The notes beneath the pieces are model-generated. The model made no database searches and had not been told where the DNA came from. It saw only the letters and a list, made by a program, of their open reading frames with translations. From assembly GCA_005789565.1 (NCBI GenBank), contig SXXL01000037.1, positions 1 to 33,780 on the forward strand: a DNA stretch of 33,780 nt. Reading direction: 5' to 3'. The DNA comes from Bacteroidota bacterium (lineage in GTDB: Bacteria; Bacteroidota; Bacteroidia; Chitinophagales; Chitinophagaceae). Shown in pieces: positions 9,072 to 16,685 of this stretch; position 1 is the stretch's first letter, and every line of letters starts with the position of its first letter. A program made the position numbers and the translations under genes.

Positions 9072-9908
9072 TCAATTTTTTTTATCCCGATGCCAGGTGG
9101 AAAAAAAAGAAAAAGCCGGACCCAAGACCGGATCCTGCGAAAAGCCTAGTCCCACCAAACCCCCTCGCAACCGGCGATGCACGCCCACGAGCAACTGGTC
9201 AGGCAGCCATCCCCAACCCAACTCCACACTCCACTCCCGGTTGAGTTGATAGGTTCCCCGAATCAGTGCCGCCGCCGAAGCTACCCGCTCCCAATCCACT
9301 CCCCCGTACAAACACAACTTCGATGAAAACGAATACGCGATTCCCGCCCGCACGCGCATCGGATTATTTCCATACCAACCTTTTTGCGTGAGCAACGCTT
9401 GCGGATTCTCCCAACTCATTCCCCAAACCGTTCGATCACCGACCAACCCGCCCAAAAAAAGATGACTGGTCGGCGACGCGCTCGTTCCATATCCTCGCAC
9501 CTGTGTCAGCGAAAATCCTAACCCCGTGCCCACCCAAACCGATCGACTCAACGCACGCACCAAACCCACTTGCCCATTCGTGCGACGATGAACGGCATCG
9601 CCCACCGTCACCGCATCCCACCGGATTCCATGCGCAGCTGAACGAATGTGACCGCCCGCCATCCACTCCGTCAACGCCCCTAACCCGTATCGATTTACGG
9701 CACCGCCGTACCAGCCCTGCAGGGAGCCGACCGAAAACCAGTTCGGCAACCAGATCAACCAGCGACCCGAATCACCCGCAACCGACCCTGGTCGAAAATG
9801 AAATCGACCGGCCTGACGAGAAAAACCTGGCTGCGCGCTCACCGAAAGATTCGGAAAAAGAAACACGATCCATATCAGAAACAGGAGTAGAAACAGATTT
9901 TTTGACAT
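9072..9908 (-). CDS. Small outer-membrane beta-barrel protein, unknown function
   Basis: The reading frame is open to 10145 but the real start is the ATG at 9908. It begins MSKNLFLLLFLIWIVFLFPNLSVSAQ, a signal peptide with AQ cleavage, giving 278 residues. The open extension would run through the folD promoter and start. The mature part is a run of amphipathic strands with Gly/Trp/aromatic pattern (FRPGSVAGDSGRW, WVGTGLGFSLTQVRGYG, LVGLGFSQDP) and a terminal FSFFSTWHRDKKN, fitting a 10-14-strand barrel of the kind seen in PorV/PorP-like proteins, though I cannot place it in a named family. A TATTTTG box lies five bases before the ATG. It is the first gene of the pair with the HhH-barrel protein and is divergent from folD. 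Confidence 0.7.
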   Translation of the reverse strand: MSKNLFLLLFLIWIVFLFPNLSVSAQPGFSRQAGRFHFRPGSVAGDSGRWLIWLPNWFSVGSLQGWYGGAVNRYGLGALTEWMAGGHIRSAAHGIRWDAVTVGDAVHRRTNGQVGLVRALSRSVWVGTGLGFSLTQVRGYGTSASPTSHLFLGGLVGDRTVWGMSWENPQALLTQKGWYGNNPMRVRAGIAYSFSSKLCLYGGVDWERVASAAALIRGTYQLNREWSVELGWGWLPDQLLVGVHRRLRGGLVGLGFSQDPVLGPAFSFFSTWHRDKKN

Positions 9909-9913
9909 TGGCT

Positions 9914-9920
9914 CAAAATA
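9914..9920 (-). promoter_or_regulatory. -7-like box TATTTTG for the barrel/HhH-barrel pair
   Basis: The minus strand reads TATTTTG, one T short of TAnnTTTG, five bases before the ATG at 9908. A TTG lies 21 bases further upstream on the same strand, within the -33 range. The promoter is back-to-back with that of folD. Confidence 0.4.
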
Positions 9921-9993
9921 GAATGCGACGGTAGGGGGATGCAAAAAAGGGGACGGGTATTTTGCTGTCAAGAGCGGAGAAAAACACAGCCCG

Positions 9994-10001
9994 TACCTTT
10001 G
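9994..10001 (+). promoter_or_regulatory. -7 box TACCTTTG of folD
   Basis: TACCTTTG is a perfect TAnnTTTG match and is separated from the folD ATG (10006) by only CCGC. I find no good -33 TTG at 17-23 bases. The geometry predicts an mRNA with almost no leader. Confidence 0.6.
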
Positions 10002-10005
10002 CCGC

Positions 10006-10884
10006 ATGCAACTACTGGATGGAAAAAAAGCGGGGCAGGCGATTCGCGAGGAGATCCGCTTGCAAGTGGCCCAGCGCCTCAGCGAAGGAAAAAAGCAACC
10101 GCACCTGGCCGCCATCCTGATCGGCCACAACGGAGCCAGCGCCACCTACGTCGGTGCCAAGGTCAAAGCTTGCGAAGAAGCCGGCATTCTTTCCACGCTG
10201 TTGCATTATGAAAGCGACCTGCCCGAGCACACCCTGCTCGAAAAGATCGAGTCCCTGAACAACGACCCCGACATCGATGGCATCTTGGTACAACTGCCCC
10301 TGCCCAAACACATCCGAGAATCAGCGGTGATCCATGCGATTGAACCAAGTAAGGACGTAGACGGATTTCATCCGGTCAATCAGGGATTGCTGATGCAGGG
10401 ACAACCCGGGTTCATCCCCGCCACGCCCTATGGCATACAATTATTGTTGCAGCACTATCAAATCGAAACCGCCGGCAAGGAAGCGGTCGTAATTGGTCGG
10501 AGTAATATCGTAGGTAGACCTATGAGTGTTTTACTCAGTCAGCCCGGACCCGTCGGCAATTGTACCGTCACCCTCTGCCACTCTAAAACCACCGATCTCG
10601 CGGGCCATATTCGTCGAGCCGACATCGTCGTGGCCGCACTGGGCCAACCCGACTTCGTTCAAGCCAACATGATCAAACCCGGTGCCGTGGTGATCGACGT
10701 GGGCATCACGCGTGTCGAAAATCCCACTAAAAAATCCGGATTCGAATTGAAGGGCGATGTCGATTACACCAACGTATCCCCACTGTGCAACTGGATCACG
10801 CCCGTACCGGGCGGGGTGGGACCCATGACCATCGCAGCCCTGCTGAAAAACACCCTGCAAGCCTGTCAGCAGAAAGATACCTGA
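10006..10884 (+). CDS. folD: Bifunctional methylene-THF dehydrogenase / methenyl-THF cyclohydrolase
   Basis: FolD interconverts 5,10-methylene-, 5,10-methenyl- and 10-formyl-tetrahydrofolate with NADP, feeding purine and formyl-Met synthesis in the cytoplasm. The 292 residues match the family length. Visible hallmarks are the catalytic Y48-x3-K52 (TYVGAK), Q96 in VQLPLP, DVDGFHPVNQG, the nucleotide-binding GRSNIVGRPMSVLL, CHSKT, and the terminal signature PGGVGPMTIAALL. The folate-site motif often written PCTPxG reads PATPYG, a variant I believe is common in this phylum. The next gene, queE, begins three bases after the TGA, so the two are co-transcribed. Confidence 0.97.
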   Translation: MQLLDGKKAGQAIREEIRLQVAQRLSEGKKQPHLAAILIGHNGASATYVGAKVKACEEAGILSTLLHYESDLPEHTLLEKIESLNNDPDIDGILVQLPLPKHIRESAVIHAIEPSKDVDGFHPVNQGLLMQGQPGFIPATPYGIQLLLQHYQIETAGKEAVVIGRSNIVGRPMSVLLSQPGPVGNCTVTLCHSKTTDLAGHIRRADIVVAALGQPDFVQANMIKPGAVVIDVGITRVENPTKKSGFELKGDVDYTNVSPLCNWITPVPGGVGPMTIAALLKNTLQACQQKDT

Positions 10885-10887
10885 TCC

Positions 10888-11496
10888 ATGTCAACGCCCC
10901 ACTCGCTTCCGGTGATGGAACATTTTTATACCCTGCAAGGCGAAGGCCTGCACCAGGGAAAAGCGGCGTATTTCATTCGTCTGGCCGGATGCGACGTAGG
11001 ATGCGTTTGGTGTGATGTGAAAGAGAGCTGGGACCGCTCCAAACATCCCGATATTTCGCTCGAGGGATTGATTGCCGCCATCCAACAAACCCCGGCCGAG
11101 ATCGTGGTGATCACCGGTGGCGAACCCTTGATGCACGAACTGGATCCACTCACTACCCTGCTGAAACAAGCCGGATATAAAACTCATCTGGAAACCTCCG
11201 GAGCACATCCGCTGTCGGGTACCTGGGATTGGATCTGTCTCTCTCCCAAAAAGTTTCGAGCGCCCCTACCCGAGATCTTTTCCCAGACCGATGAATTGAA
11301 AGTAGTGATCTTTCACCCAAGCGATTTTACCTGGGCCGAGCAGTATGCTGAAAAGATGCGTAGCAACACGGCGTTGTATTTACAACCGGAGTGGGACCGC
11401 GCCGCCAACATGATCCCGCTCATCGTCGACTACGTGAAGGCTCATCCCCACTGGCGCGCCACCCTGCAAGTACACAAATACTTGAACGTTCCCTAG
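10888..11496 (+). CDS. queE: 7-carboxy-7-deazaguanine synthase (radical SAM)
   Basis: QueE rearranges 6-carboxytetrahydropterin to 7-carboxy-7-deazaguanine on the route to queuosine in tRNA (or other deazapurines). The 202-residue protein shows the EHFYTLQGEG start, the radical-SAM cluster C35-x3-C39-x2-C42 (CDVGCVWC), the SAM-binding VITGGEP motif and a conserved KFRAPLPE region, and it ends with LQVHKYLNVP, typical of QueE. The CX3CX2C form is the ordinary one. It is the second gene of a folD-queE unit (three-base gap). No other queuosine gene is visible in the window. Confidence 0.93.
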   Translation: MSTPHSLPVMEHFYTLQGEGLHQGKAAYFIRLAGCDVGCVWCDVKESWDRSKHPDISLEGLIAAIQQTPAEIVVITGGEPLMHELDPLTTLLKQAGYKTHLETSGAHPLSGTWDWICLSPKKFRAPLPEIFSQTDELKVVIFHPSDFTWAEQYAEKMRSNTALYLQPEWDRAANMIPLIVDYVKAHPHWRATLQVHKYLNVP

Positions 11497-11536
11497 AATT
11501 AACATATCCTCCTTTCTCAAGGGAGAAAAAATCCGT

Positions 11537-11544
11537 TAGCTTAG
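11537..11544 (+). promoter_or_regulatory. -7-like box TAGCTTAG before the PorE-like gene
   Basis: TAGCTTAG differs from TAnnTTTG at one position and ends four bases before the ATG at 11549 (GATAC between the A and the start). The same octamer occurs before the lnt leader ORF (18939-18946) at nearly the same distance from an ATG. No clear -33 element. Confidence 0.4.
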
Positions 11545-11548
11545 ATAC

Positions 11549-13468
11549 ATGTTGCGTATTTGGATCGGCTGTTTGATCGGAGGAATGCTGTTGATACCGG
11601 CAATCGTTTTCGCACAATCCAAATCGGAGACCAAAAAAGCCAGGCAACTTTGCGAGCAGGGATTTCTGCGCCTGGAAGAAGGAGAGAACATACAGGCCTT
11701 GGGACTTTTTCGCGAAGCCCTCTCGATCGACTCTACCCTAGCCCGTGCCTGGGCCGGCATCGGAGCCGTTCAATCCGATCGAAAACTGCATCCACAAGCG
11801 GTGTACGCCTTCCAACGGGCCAGACAACTCGACCCGGCTTCCATGGAGCCATTCCTTCCTATTCTGGCAGAAGAATGGGCCGGCATCGGTGAATTCTCCT
11901 CCGCACTGTCGCTGATCGACTCCCTGATGCGAACGCCCCTGGGCAGCACGGCCGCGATGAAAAAGTACCTGGAGAAAAGAAGAACGCGCTATCTATTCGG
12001 CGTGAATTACCAAGCCAATCTCACCGATACCGGCTATCGGTTTGAACCGAAGAATTTAGGTCCCCTCGTCAACAGCCGCGATCCCGAATACCTGCCCTCG
12101 ATCACGATCGACGGAAAACAATTGGCCTTCACCCGAAACCGCGGGAGCCGAAACGAAGATTTCTTTGCCTCGGAATTGGACAGCAACGGACAATGGAGAC
12201 TCTCCCAACCGCTGCCCGGAGAGGTCAATACGCCCATGAACGAAGGGGCCATGCATATTTCGCAGGATGGCGAATGGATGGTGTTTACCGCCTGCTCCCG
12301 GCCCGATGGCTATGGCGGATGCGATCTCTATATCTCCTACCGCACCCCCTCGGGTTGGACACCGGGAAAAAATCTCGGCGGGCGGATCAACTCCGATCAA
12401 TGGGAAACACAACCCTGTCTCTCACCCGATAAACAATTTCTGTATTTCGTCAGCCGACGGCCGGGGGGACTGGGCGGCAGCGACATCTATGTTTCGCGTT
12501 TGCTCCGCAACGGGCGCTGGGACGACCCCGTGAACCTCGGCCCCAACATCAACACGGGCGGAGATGAACAATGTCCGTTTCTGCATGCCGACAATCAAAC
12601 CTTGTATTTCACCAGTCCGGGTTGGCCCGGCTACGGTAACGACGATCTGTTCCTGTCGCGCAAACAACCCGATGGCTCCTGGTCCAAACCCCAAAACCTG
12701 GGCTTTCCGATCAACACCATCGACCGGGATGGAAGTCTGATCATTGCGGCCGATGGCATCACGGCCTATTACGCCAGCAACCGAAGTGACTCGTATGGCG
12801 AAATGGACCTTTATCAATTCAGCCTTCCCCAACACGCCCGCCCCACGCCCACCTATTGGATCCGGGGAAAAGTATTCGACCGATCCGACCGCAAACCCAT
12901 CTCCGCCGTCTTGAATCTGCGAGAAGCAGCATCCGGCAAAGAGGTGACCCAAGTAAAAGCGGATTCCCTCGGAAATTATCTGGTAACCCTCCCGGCTGGT
13001 AACACCTACCTGCTCGCCATCCGTCAGCCCGGCTACTTTTTTCACAGCGAGGTCTTCGAAATGAAAAAGACAGCGGATGCCAAACCCCAGCAACTCAATG
13101 TGGGATTACAACCCCTGAGTCAGGATACCACGATGGTGCTCAATCACGTCTACTTCCAAACCAATCGCGCCGAGTTGACCGACAGCTCCCGGGCCGAACT
13201 CATGAGCCTGGTCGAATTGCTACAAGAAAACCCCAGCCTGATCGTTGAGATCGGCGGCCACACCGATAACCAAGGTAATGCCACGGATAACCTATCCCTT
13301 AGTAAACGCCGCGCCGAATCGGTGGTACATTTTCTGACCGAGCAAGGCATCGCCCCGGAACGCTTACAGGCAAAAGGGTACGGCGCGACGCGTCCCCTTG
13401 CCGATAATAACACCGTCGAAGGACGAGCAAAAAACAGACGAAGTGAGATGAAAATCCTTCGCAAATAA
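11549..13468 (+). CDS. PorE-like T9SS envelope protein (TPR / PD40 propeller / CRD / OmpA)
   Basis: The 639-residue protein has, in order: a signal peptide ending FAQ (~23), TPR helices (~27-130), WD40-like PD40 propeller repeats (~165-425; YLPSITIDGKQLAFTRNRG, AMHISQDGEWMVFTA, QPCLSPDKQFLYFVSRRPGG, FLHADNQTLYFTSPG), a carboxypeptidase-regulatory-like domain (~437-510, IRGKVFDRSDRKPISAVL), and a C-terminal OmpA domain (~528-639) with the peptidoglycan-binding pattern GHTDNQG and LSLSKRRAESV. This exact four-domain order is that of PorE, which ties the type IX secretion machine to peptidoglycan. PorE of Porphyromonas is a lipoprotein; no lipobox is seen here. Paralogues with this order exist in the phylum, so the PorE role is likely, not certain. 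Confidence 0.8.
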   Translation: MLRIWIGCLIGGMLLIPAIVFAQSKSETKKARQLCEQGFLRLEEGENIQALGLFREALSIDSTLARAWAGIGAVQSDRKLHPQAVYAFQRARQLDPASMEPFLPILAEEWAGIGEFSSALSLIDSLMRTPLGSTAAMKKYLEKRRTRYLFGVNYQANLTDTGYRFEPKNLGPLVNSRDPEYLPSITIDGKQLAFTRNRGSRNEDFFASELDSNGQWRLSQPLPGEVNTPMNEGAMHISQDGEWMVFTACSRPDGYGGCDLYISYRTPSGWTPGKNLGGRINSDQWETQPCLSPDKQFLYFVSRRPGGLGGSDIYVSRLLRNGRWDDPVNLGPNINTGGDEQCPFLHADNQTLYFTSPGWPGYGNDDLFLSRKQPDGSWSKPQNLGFPINTIDRDGSLIIAADGITAYYASNRSDSYGEMDLYQFSLPQHARPTPTYWIRGKVFDRSDRKPISAVLNLREAASGKEVTQVKADSLGNYLVTLPAGNTYLLAIRQPGYFFHSEVFEMKKTADAKPQQLNVGLQPLSQDTTMVLNHVYFQTNRAELTDSSRAELMSLVELLQENPSLIVEIGGHTDNQGNATDNLSLSKRRAESVVHFLTEQGIAPERLQAKGYGATRPLADNNTVEGRAKNRRSEMKILRK

Positions 13469-13492
13469 TTCCCACCCTTCTCCCCGCGCCGA

Positions 13493-13500
13493 TAGATTTG
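13493..13500 (+). promoter_or_regulatory. -7 box TAGATTTG of dprA
   Basis: TAGATTTG matches TAnnTTTG perfectly and is followed by CCGG and then the GTG start at 13505. The box supports GTG as the real start, since no in-frame ATG fits this position. -33 is not evident. Confidence 0.5.
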
Positions 13501-13504
13501 CCGG

Positions 13505-14602
13505 GTGTCGGACTCCCTGTTGCACCGCATCGCCCTGACCCTTGTTCCACAGATCGGTCCCGTTCAAGCCCGCCTGTTGCTGCAACATTTTCAGCCGGAA
13601 GAGATCTTTCGCGCCAAACGTCATCAGCTGTTGCAGATCGAAGGCATCGGTACCGAAAGGGCCCAATCCATTCTTCGCTATCGGGATTTTAGCCGCGCCG
13701 AAAAAGAGATCCGATTCCTGGAGAAACGAAAGATCCGGGCACTGTCGATCGAAGAGCCCGACTATCCCAAGCGCCTACTGCACTGCTATGATCCGCCGGT
13801 GTTGTTGTATTACGGAGGACCAGCCAACCTCAACACCCCTCGTATGCTGGCGATCATTGGCACCCGATTGCCCACGGAATATGGGCGTGGATGTACCGAA
13901 CGCATCCTCGAGGAATTGAAAGATGCTTCGGTGACCATCGTCAGCGGACTAGCCGCCGGCATCGACGCCATCGCACACCGAGCCGCGCTTCGTCACCACC
14001 TCACCACGGTGGGCGTGTTGGCGCATGGATTGGATCGGATCTATCCCTATCAGCACCGAAAACTGGCTGCGGAGATGGAAGGCACAGGAGGGCTGCTCAC
14101 CGAGTTTATACACGGTACCGAACCGGATCGCTATCATTTTCCCGCCCGCAACCGGTTGGTGGCGGGCATGACCGATGCCACGCTCGTCATAGAGTCGGGA
14201 GAAAAAGGCGGAAGCCTCATCACGGCCTCGCTCGCCAATCAATACAACCGGGATGTATTTTCCGTTCCCGGCCGAATCGGCGATGAAAAAAGCATGGGTT
14301 GTTTGAAATTGATCCGGCAACATCAATCGGAGATCTTCCTCTCCACAACCGACCTGCTCGAACGGTTGGGATGGGATGATTCACCCGCGGAGAAAAAAAT
14401 CAGCCCCACCTTGTTTCCCGACCTGACAGAAGAAGAAAAAAAGATCGTGGATCATTTACAAAAAGGAAATACGCTGCACCAGGATCAGATCGGATGGGAA
14501 CTGAATATGTCCTCTTCGCAACTGAACAGCTGCCTGTTGCAACTTGAGATGAAAGGGGTGGTCCTATCTTTGCCGGGCAAACAGTACCGGTTGCCGGGTT
14601 GA
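13505..14602 (+). CDS. dprA: DNA-processing protein DprA
   Basis: DprA protects incoming single-stranded DNA and loads RecA during natural transformation. The 365-residue protein starts at GTG (MSDSLLHRIAL). Domains: an N-terminal helix-hairpin-helix/SAM-like part (~5-75, LTLVPQIGPVQARLLL and LLQIEGIGTERAQSIL), then the Rossmann-like core (~100-290) with VSGLAAGIDAIAHRAAL, VGVLAHGLDRIYPYQH, GGLLTEF, HFPARNRLVAGM and SGEKGGSLITA, and a C-terminal winged helix (~300-365, LTEEEKKIVDHLQKGN then MSSSQLNSCLLQLEMKGVV). All family signatures are present. A type B T9SS cargo gene follows 20 bases after its stop. Confidence 0.95.
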   Translation: MSDSLLHRIALTLVPQIGPVQARLLLQHFQPEEIFRAKRHQLLQIEGIGTERAQSILRYRDFSRAEKEIRFLEKRKIRALSIEEPDYPKRLLHCYDPPVLLYYGGPANLNTPRMLAIIGTRLPTEYGRGCTERILEELKDASVTIVSGLAAGIDAIAHRAALRHHLTTVGVLAHGLDRIYPYQHRKLAAEMEGTGGLLTEFIHGTEPDRYHFPARNRLVAGMTDATLVIESGEKGGSLITASLANQYNRDVFSVPGRIGDEKSMGCLKLIRQHQSEIFLSTTDLLERLGWDDSPAEKKISPTLFPDLTEEEKKIVDHLQKGNTLHQDQIGWELNMSSSQLNSCLLQLEMKGVVLSLPGKQYRLPG

Positions 14603-14622
14603 GGCCGGATGTTTCAAATAGG

Positions 14623-16647
14623 ATGATCAGAAATCTATTCTTGCTTCTTTGGATCGGAGGATTCATGTCTCCGCTCACCGCCCACTCGCAGGCCTGTACC
14701 ACACTGGGGCAAACGCCCGCCACCGCTTTTCCCGTTTGCGGAAGCACCACCTTTACACAAGCCAGTGTGCCGCTTTGTGCCACCAACAGCTTATTTGTTC
14801 CCGGCTGCTCCGGTACCGGTGCGAACTATGAAAACCGTAATCCATTTTTTTATCGATTCACTTGTTATACATCGGGTTCGCTGGGATTTGTGATCAACCC
14901 GCTGGCTCCGAATGAGGATTATGACTGGCAGTTGTATGATATCACGGGAAGAAATCCCGACGACATCTTTACGGTAAACAGTTTGTTCGTCACCGGCAAC
15001 TGGGCCGGTACGTATGGTCCCACCGGCGCCTCCGCCAACGGCACCAATGGTATCCAGTGCGCCTCCGATCCCGCTTCCAACGCCCCCACATTTGCGAGAA
15101 TGCCCAACCTGATCCAAGGCCGCGAATATTTGTTGTTGGTGAGTCATTTCACTAATACCCAGAGCGGTTATACGTTATCGTTTAGCGGCGGGACGGCCGT
15201 GATCACCGACCCTACCGAACCGCATTTATTAAATGCAAAGGCCGATTGTGATGGCACCAAGCTTCGAGTCAAGCTCAATAAAAAGGTTAGTTGCCGCAGC
15301 CTCACCGCCAATGGAAATGAATTCAGCATCCTGCCGGCAGTACAAACCGTGGTGAGCGCCCAACCAGACTCTTGCAGTTTCGCCTTTGATTTTGATGAGA
15401 TCGAACTCACGCTCAGTGGCACCTTGCCCAATGGGAATTATCAATTGGTGATCCAAAACGGAATCGATGCCAATACGTTGCTCGACAATTGCGGGCGGGC
15501 CATCCCGGTGAATGAACAAGTTCCCTTCACATATCAATCCCCTCAACCCATCTATGCCGATTCGATTGGCAAACCCGCTTGCCAGACCGATTCGATCCGC
15601 GTTTATTTTCCCAAGCGGATCAATTGCGCCAGCATAGCCGCGAACGGATCGGATTTTGTGGTGACGGGTCCCACCCCCGTAACCGTCACCGCCGCCGGTG
15701 GCAATTGCGTACAGGGAAAGACCGATTATGTGACCGTTCGTTTCAGTGCGCCTATCTACACCAGTGGAACCTATACGCTCACGCTTCGTCCGGGTACGGA
15801 CGGATCGGTTTTGATCGATGAATGCGGACAGGAAACGCCCAACCAACAACTGAATTTCAATACCGCCGATACTGTCAACGCCGATTTCACATACACGGAA
15901 CGATTGGGTTGCCAGCGCGACACGCTACGGTTCTCGCACAACGGATTGAATCAAGTGAACCAGTGGAGTTGGATCATCAATGGCACGGTACAGAGCAATC
16001 AACAGGTGTACACGCATATTTTTCCGGCTACCAGTCAGAACACGGTCAGCCTGCACGTGAGCAATGGCACCTGTATCGATACCAGCACGCAACGGATCGT
16101 GCTGAACAATGAAGTGAAGGCCTCCTTCGACATGGCGTCGGTGATCTGTCCCGAAGACGCGCTGGTGGTAAAAAATACAACGATGGGGGCTGTTACCAGC
16201 TGGCGTTGGCAATACGATGTGTTGGGCAGCAGTACGCTAAAAGATCCGCCCCCTTTTCAATGGCCGAACAATGGGCGAGAAGCTTTTTATACCGTAAGGC
16301 TCACGGCATATAATTCCGTGCTCAATTGCAGCGACAGCCTGCGTAAGCCCCTGCGGGTATTGGATTTTTGTTCGATCGCGGTACCTACGGGATTTACCCC
16401 CAACAACGATGGCCGTAACGATCGCTTTGGTCCTTACAATGCTTTGAAAGCCGATAACTATCAATTTCAGGTATTCAATCGCTGGGGGCAGCGCGTCTTC
16501 CAATCCCGCAACTGGCAGGAAAAATGGGATGGAAAATGGAACGGCTTGGCGCAACCCGGCGGGGTGTATGTGTGGGCACTTTCCTATACGAACCGGGATA
16601 CCGGTCAGCCCACCACCCGGAAAGGAACGGTGGTGTTGATCCGATAG
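14623..16647 (+). CDS. Secreted protein with two Cys-rich repeats and a CHU_C (T9SS type B) domain
   Basis: I chose ATG 14623 (MIRNLFLLLWIGGFMSPLTAHSQ, signal peptide); a TTG start at 14599 overlapping dprA is open but would put eight extra residues ahead of the signal. The 674 residues hold an N-terminal beta-sandwich (~25-195, resembling pre-peptidase C-terminal folds, with FFYRFTCYTSGSLGF and DYDWQLYDITG), two tandem ~95-residue repeats with four Cys each (206-298 and 313-406), a PKD-like region (~415-575) and the C-terminal CHU_C gliding-motility domain (587-674; GFTPNNDGRNDRFG, FNRWGQRVF, YVWALSY, GTVVLIR). CHU_C targets proteins to T9SS for export as type B cargo. The ligand is unknown; adhesion is plausible. 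Confidence 0.88.
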   Translation: MIRNLFLLLWIGGFMSPLTAHSQACTTLGQTPATAFPVCGSTTFTQASVPLCATNSLFVPGCSGTGANYENRNPFFYRFTCYTSGSLGFVINPLAPNEDYDWQLYDITGRNPDDIFTVNSLFVTGNWAGTYGPTGASANGTNGIQCASDPASNAPTFARMPNLIQGREYLLLVSHFTNTQSGYTLSFSGGTAVITDPTEPHLLNAKADCDGTKLRVKLNKKVSCRSLTANGNEFSILPAVQTVVSAQPDSCSFAFDFDEIELTLSGTLPNGNYQLVIQNGIDANTLLDNCGRAIPVNEQVPFTYQSPQPIYADSIGKPACQTDSIRVYFPKRINCASIAANGSDFVVTGPTPVTVTAAGGNCVQGKTDYVTVRFSAPIYTSGTYTLTLRPGTDGSVLIDECGQETPNQQLNFNTADTVNADFTYTERLGCQRDTLRFSHNGLNQVNQWSWIINGTVQSNQQVYTHIFPATSQNTVSLHVSNGTCIDTSTQRIVLNNEVKASFDMASVICPEDALVVKNTTMGAVTSWRWQYDVLGSSTLKDPPPFQWPNNGREAFYTVRLTAYNSVLNCSDSLRKPLRVLDFCSIAVPTGFTPNNDGRNDRFGPYNALKADNYQFQVFNRWGQRVFQSRNWQEKWDGKWNGLAQPGGVYVWALSYTNRDTGQPTTRKGTVVLIR

Positions 16648-16648
16648 G

Positions 16649-16682
16649 TTTTGGTCGGAATTCGGGCGGTTCCATATCTTTG
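16649..16682 (+). promoter_or_regulatory. guaB promoter, -33 TTTTG and -7 TATCTTTG
   Basis: TTTTG (16649-16653) and a perfect TATCTTTG (16675-16682) are spaced by 21 bases, a good fit to the Bacteroidota sigma-factor consensus. The -33 lies just after the stop codon of the upstream CHU_C gene. The -7 ends three bases before the guaB ATG. Confidence 0.65.
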
Positions 16683-16685
16683 CAC

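Noticed and set aside
9909-10145. Possible 79-residue N-terminal extension of the small barrel protein
   Set aside because: It would lie ahead of a perfect signal peptide and overlap folD and its promoter on the other strand.
11513-11528. Inverted repeat TTTCTC-AAGG-GAGAAA after queE
   Set aside because: The stem is followed by A, not T, on the plus strand and lies only six base pairs long; not convincing as a terminator.
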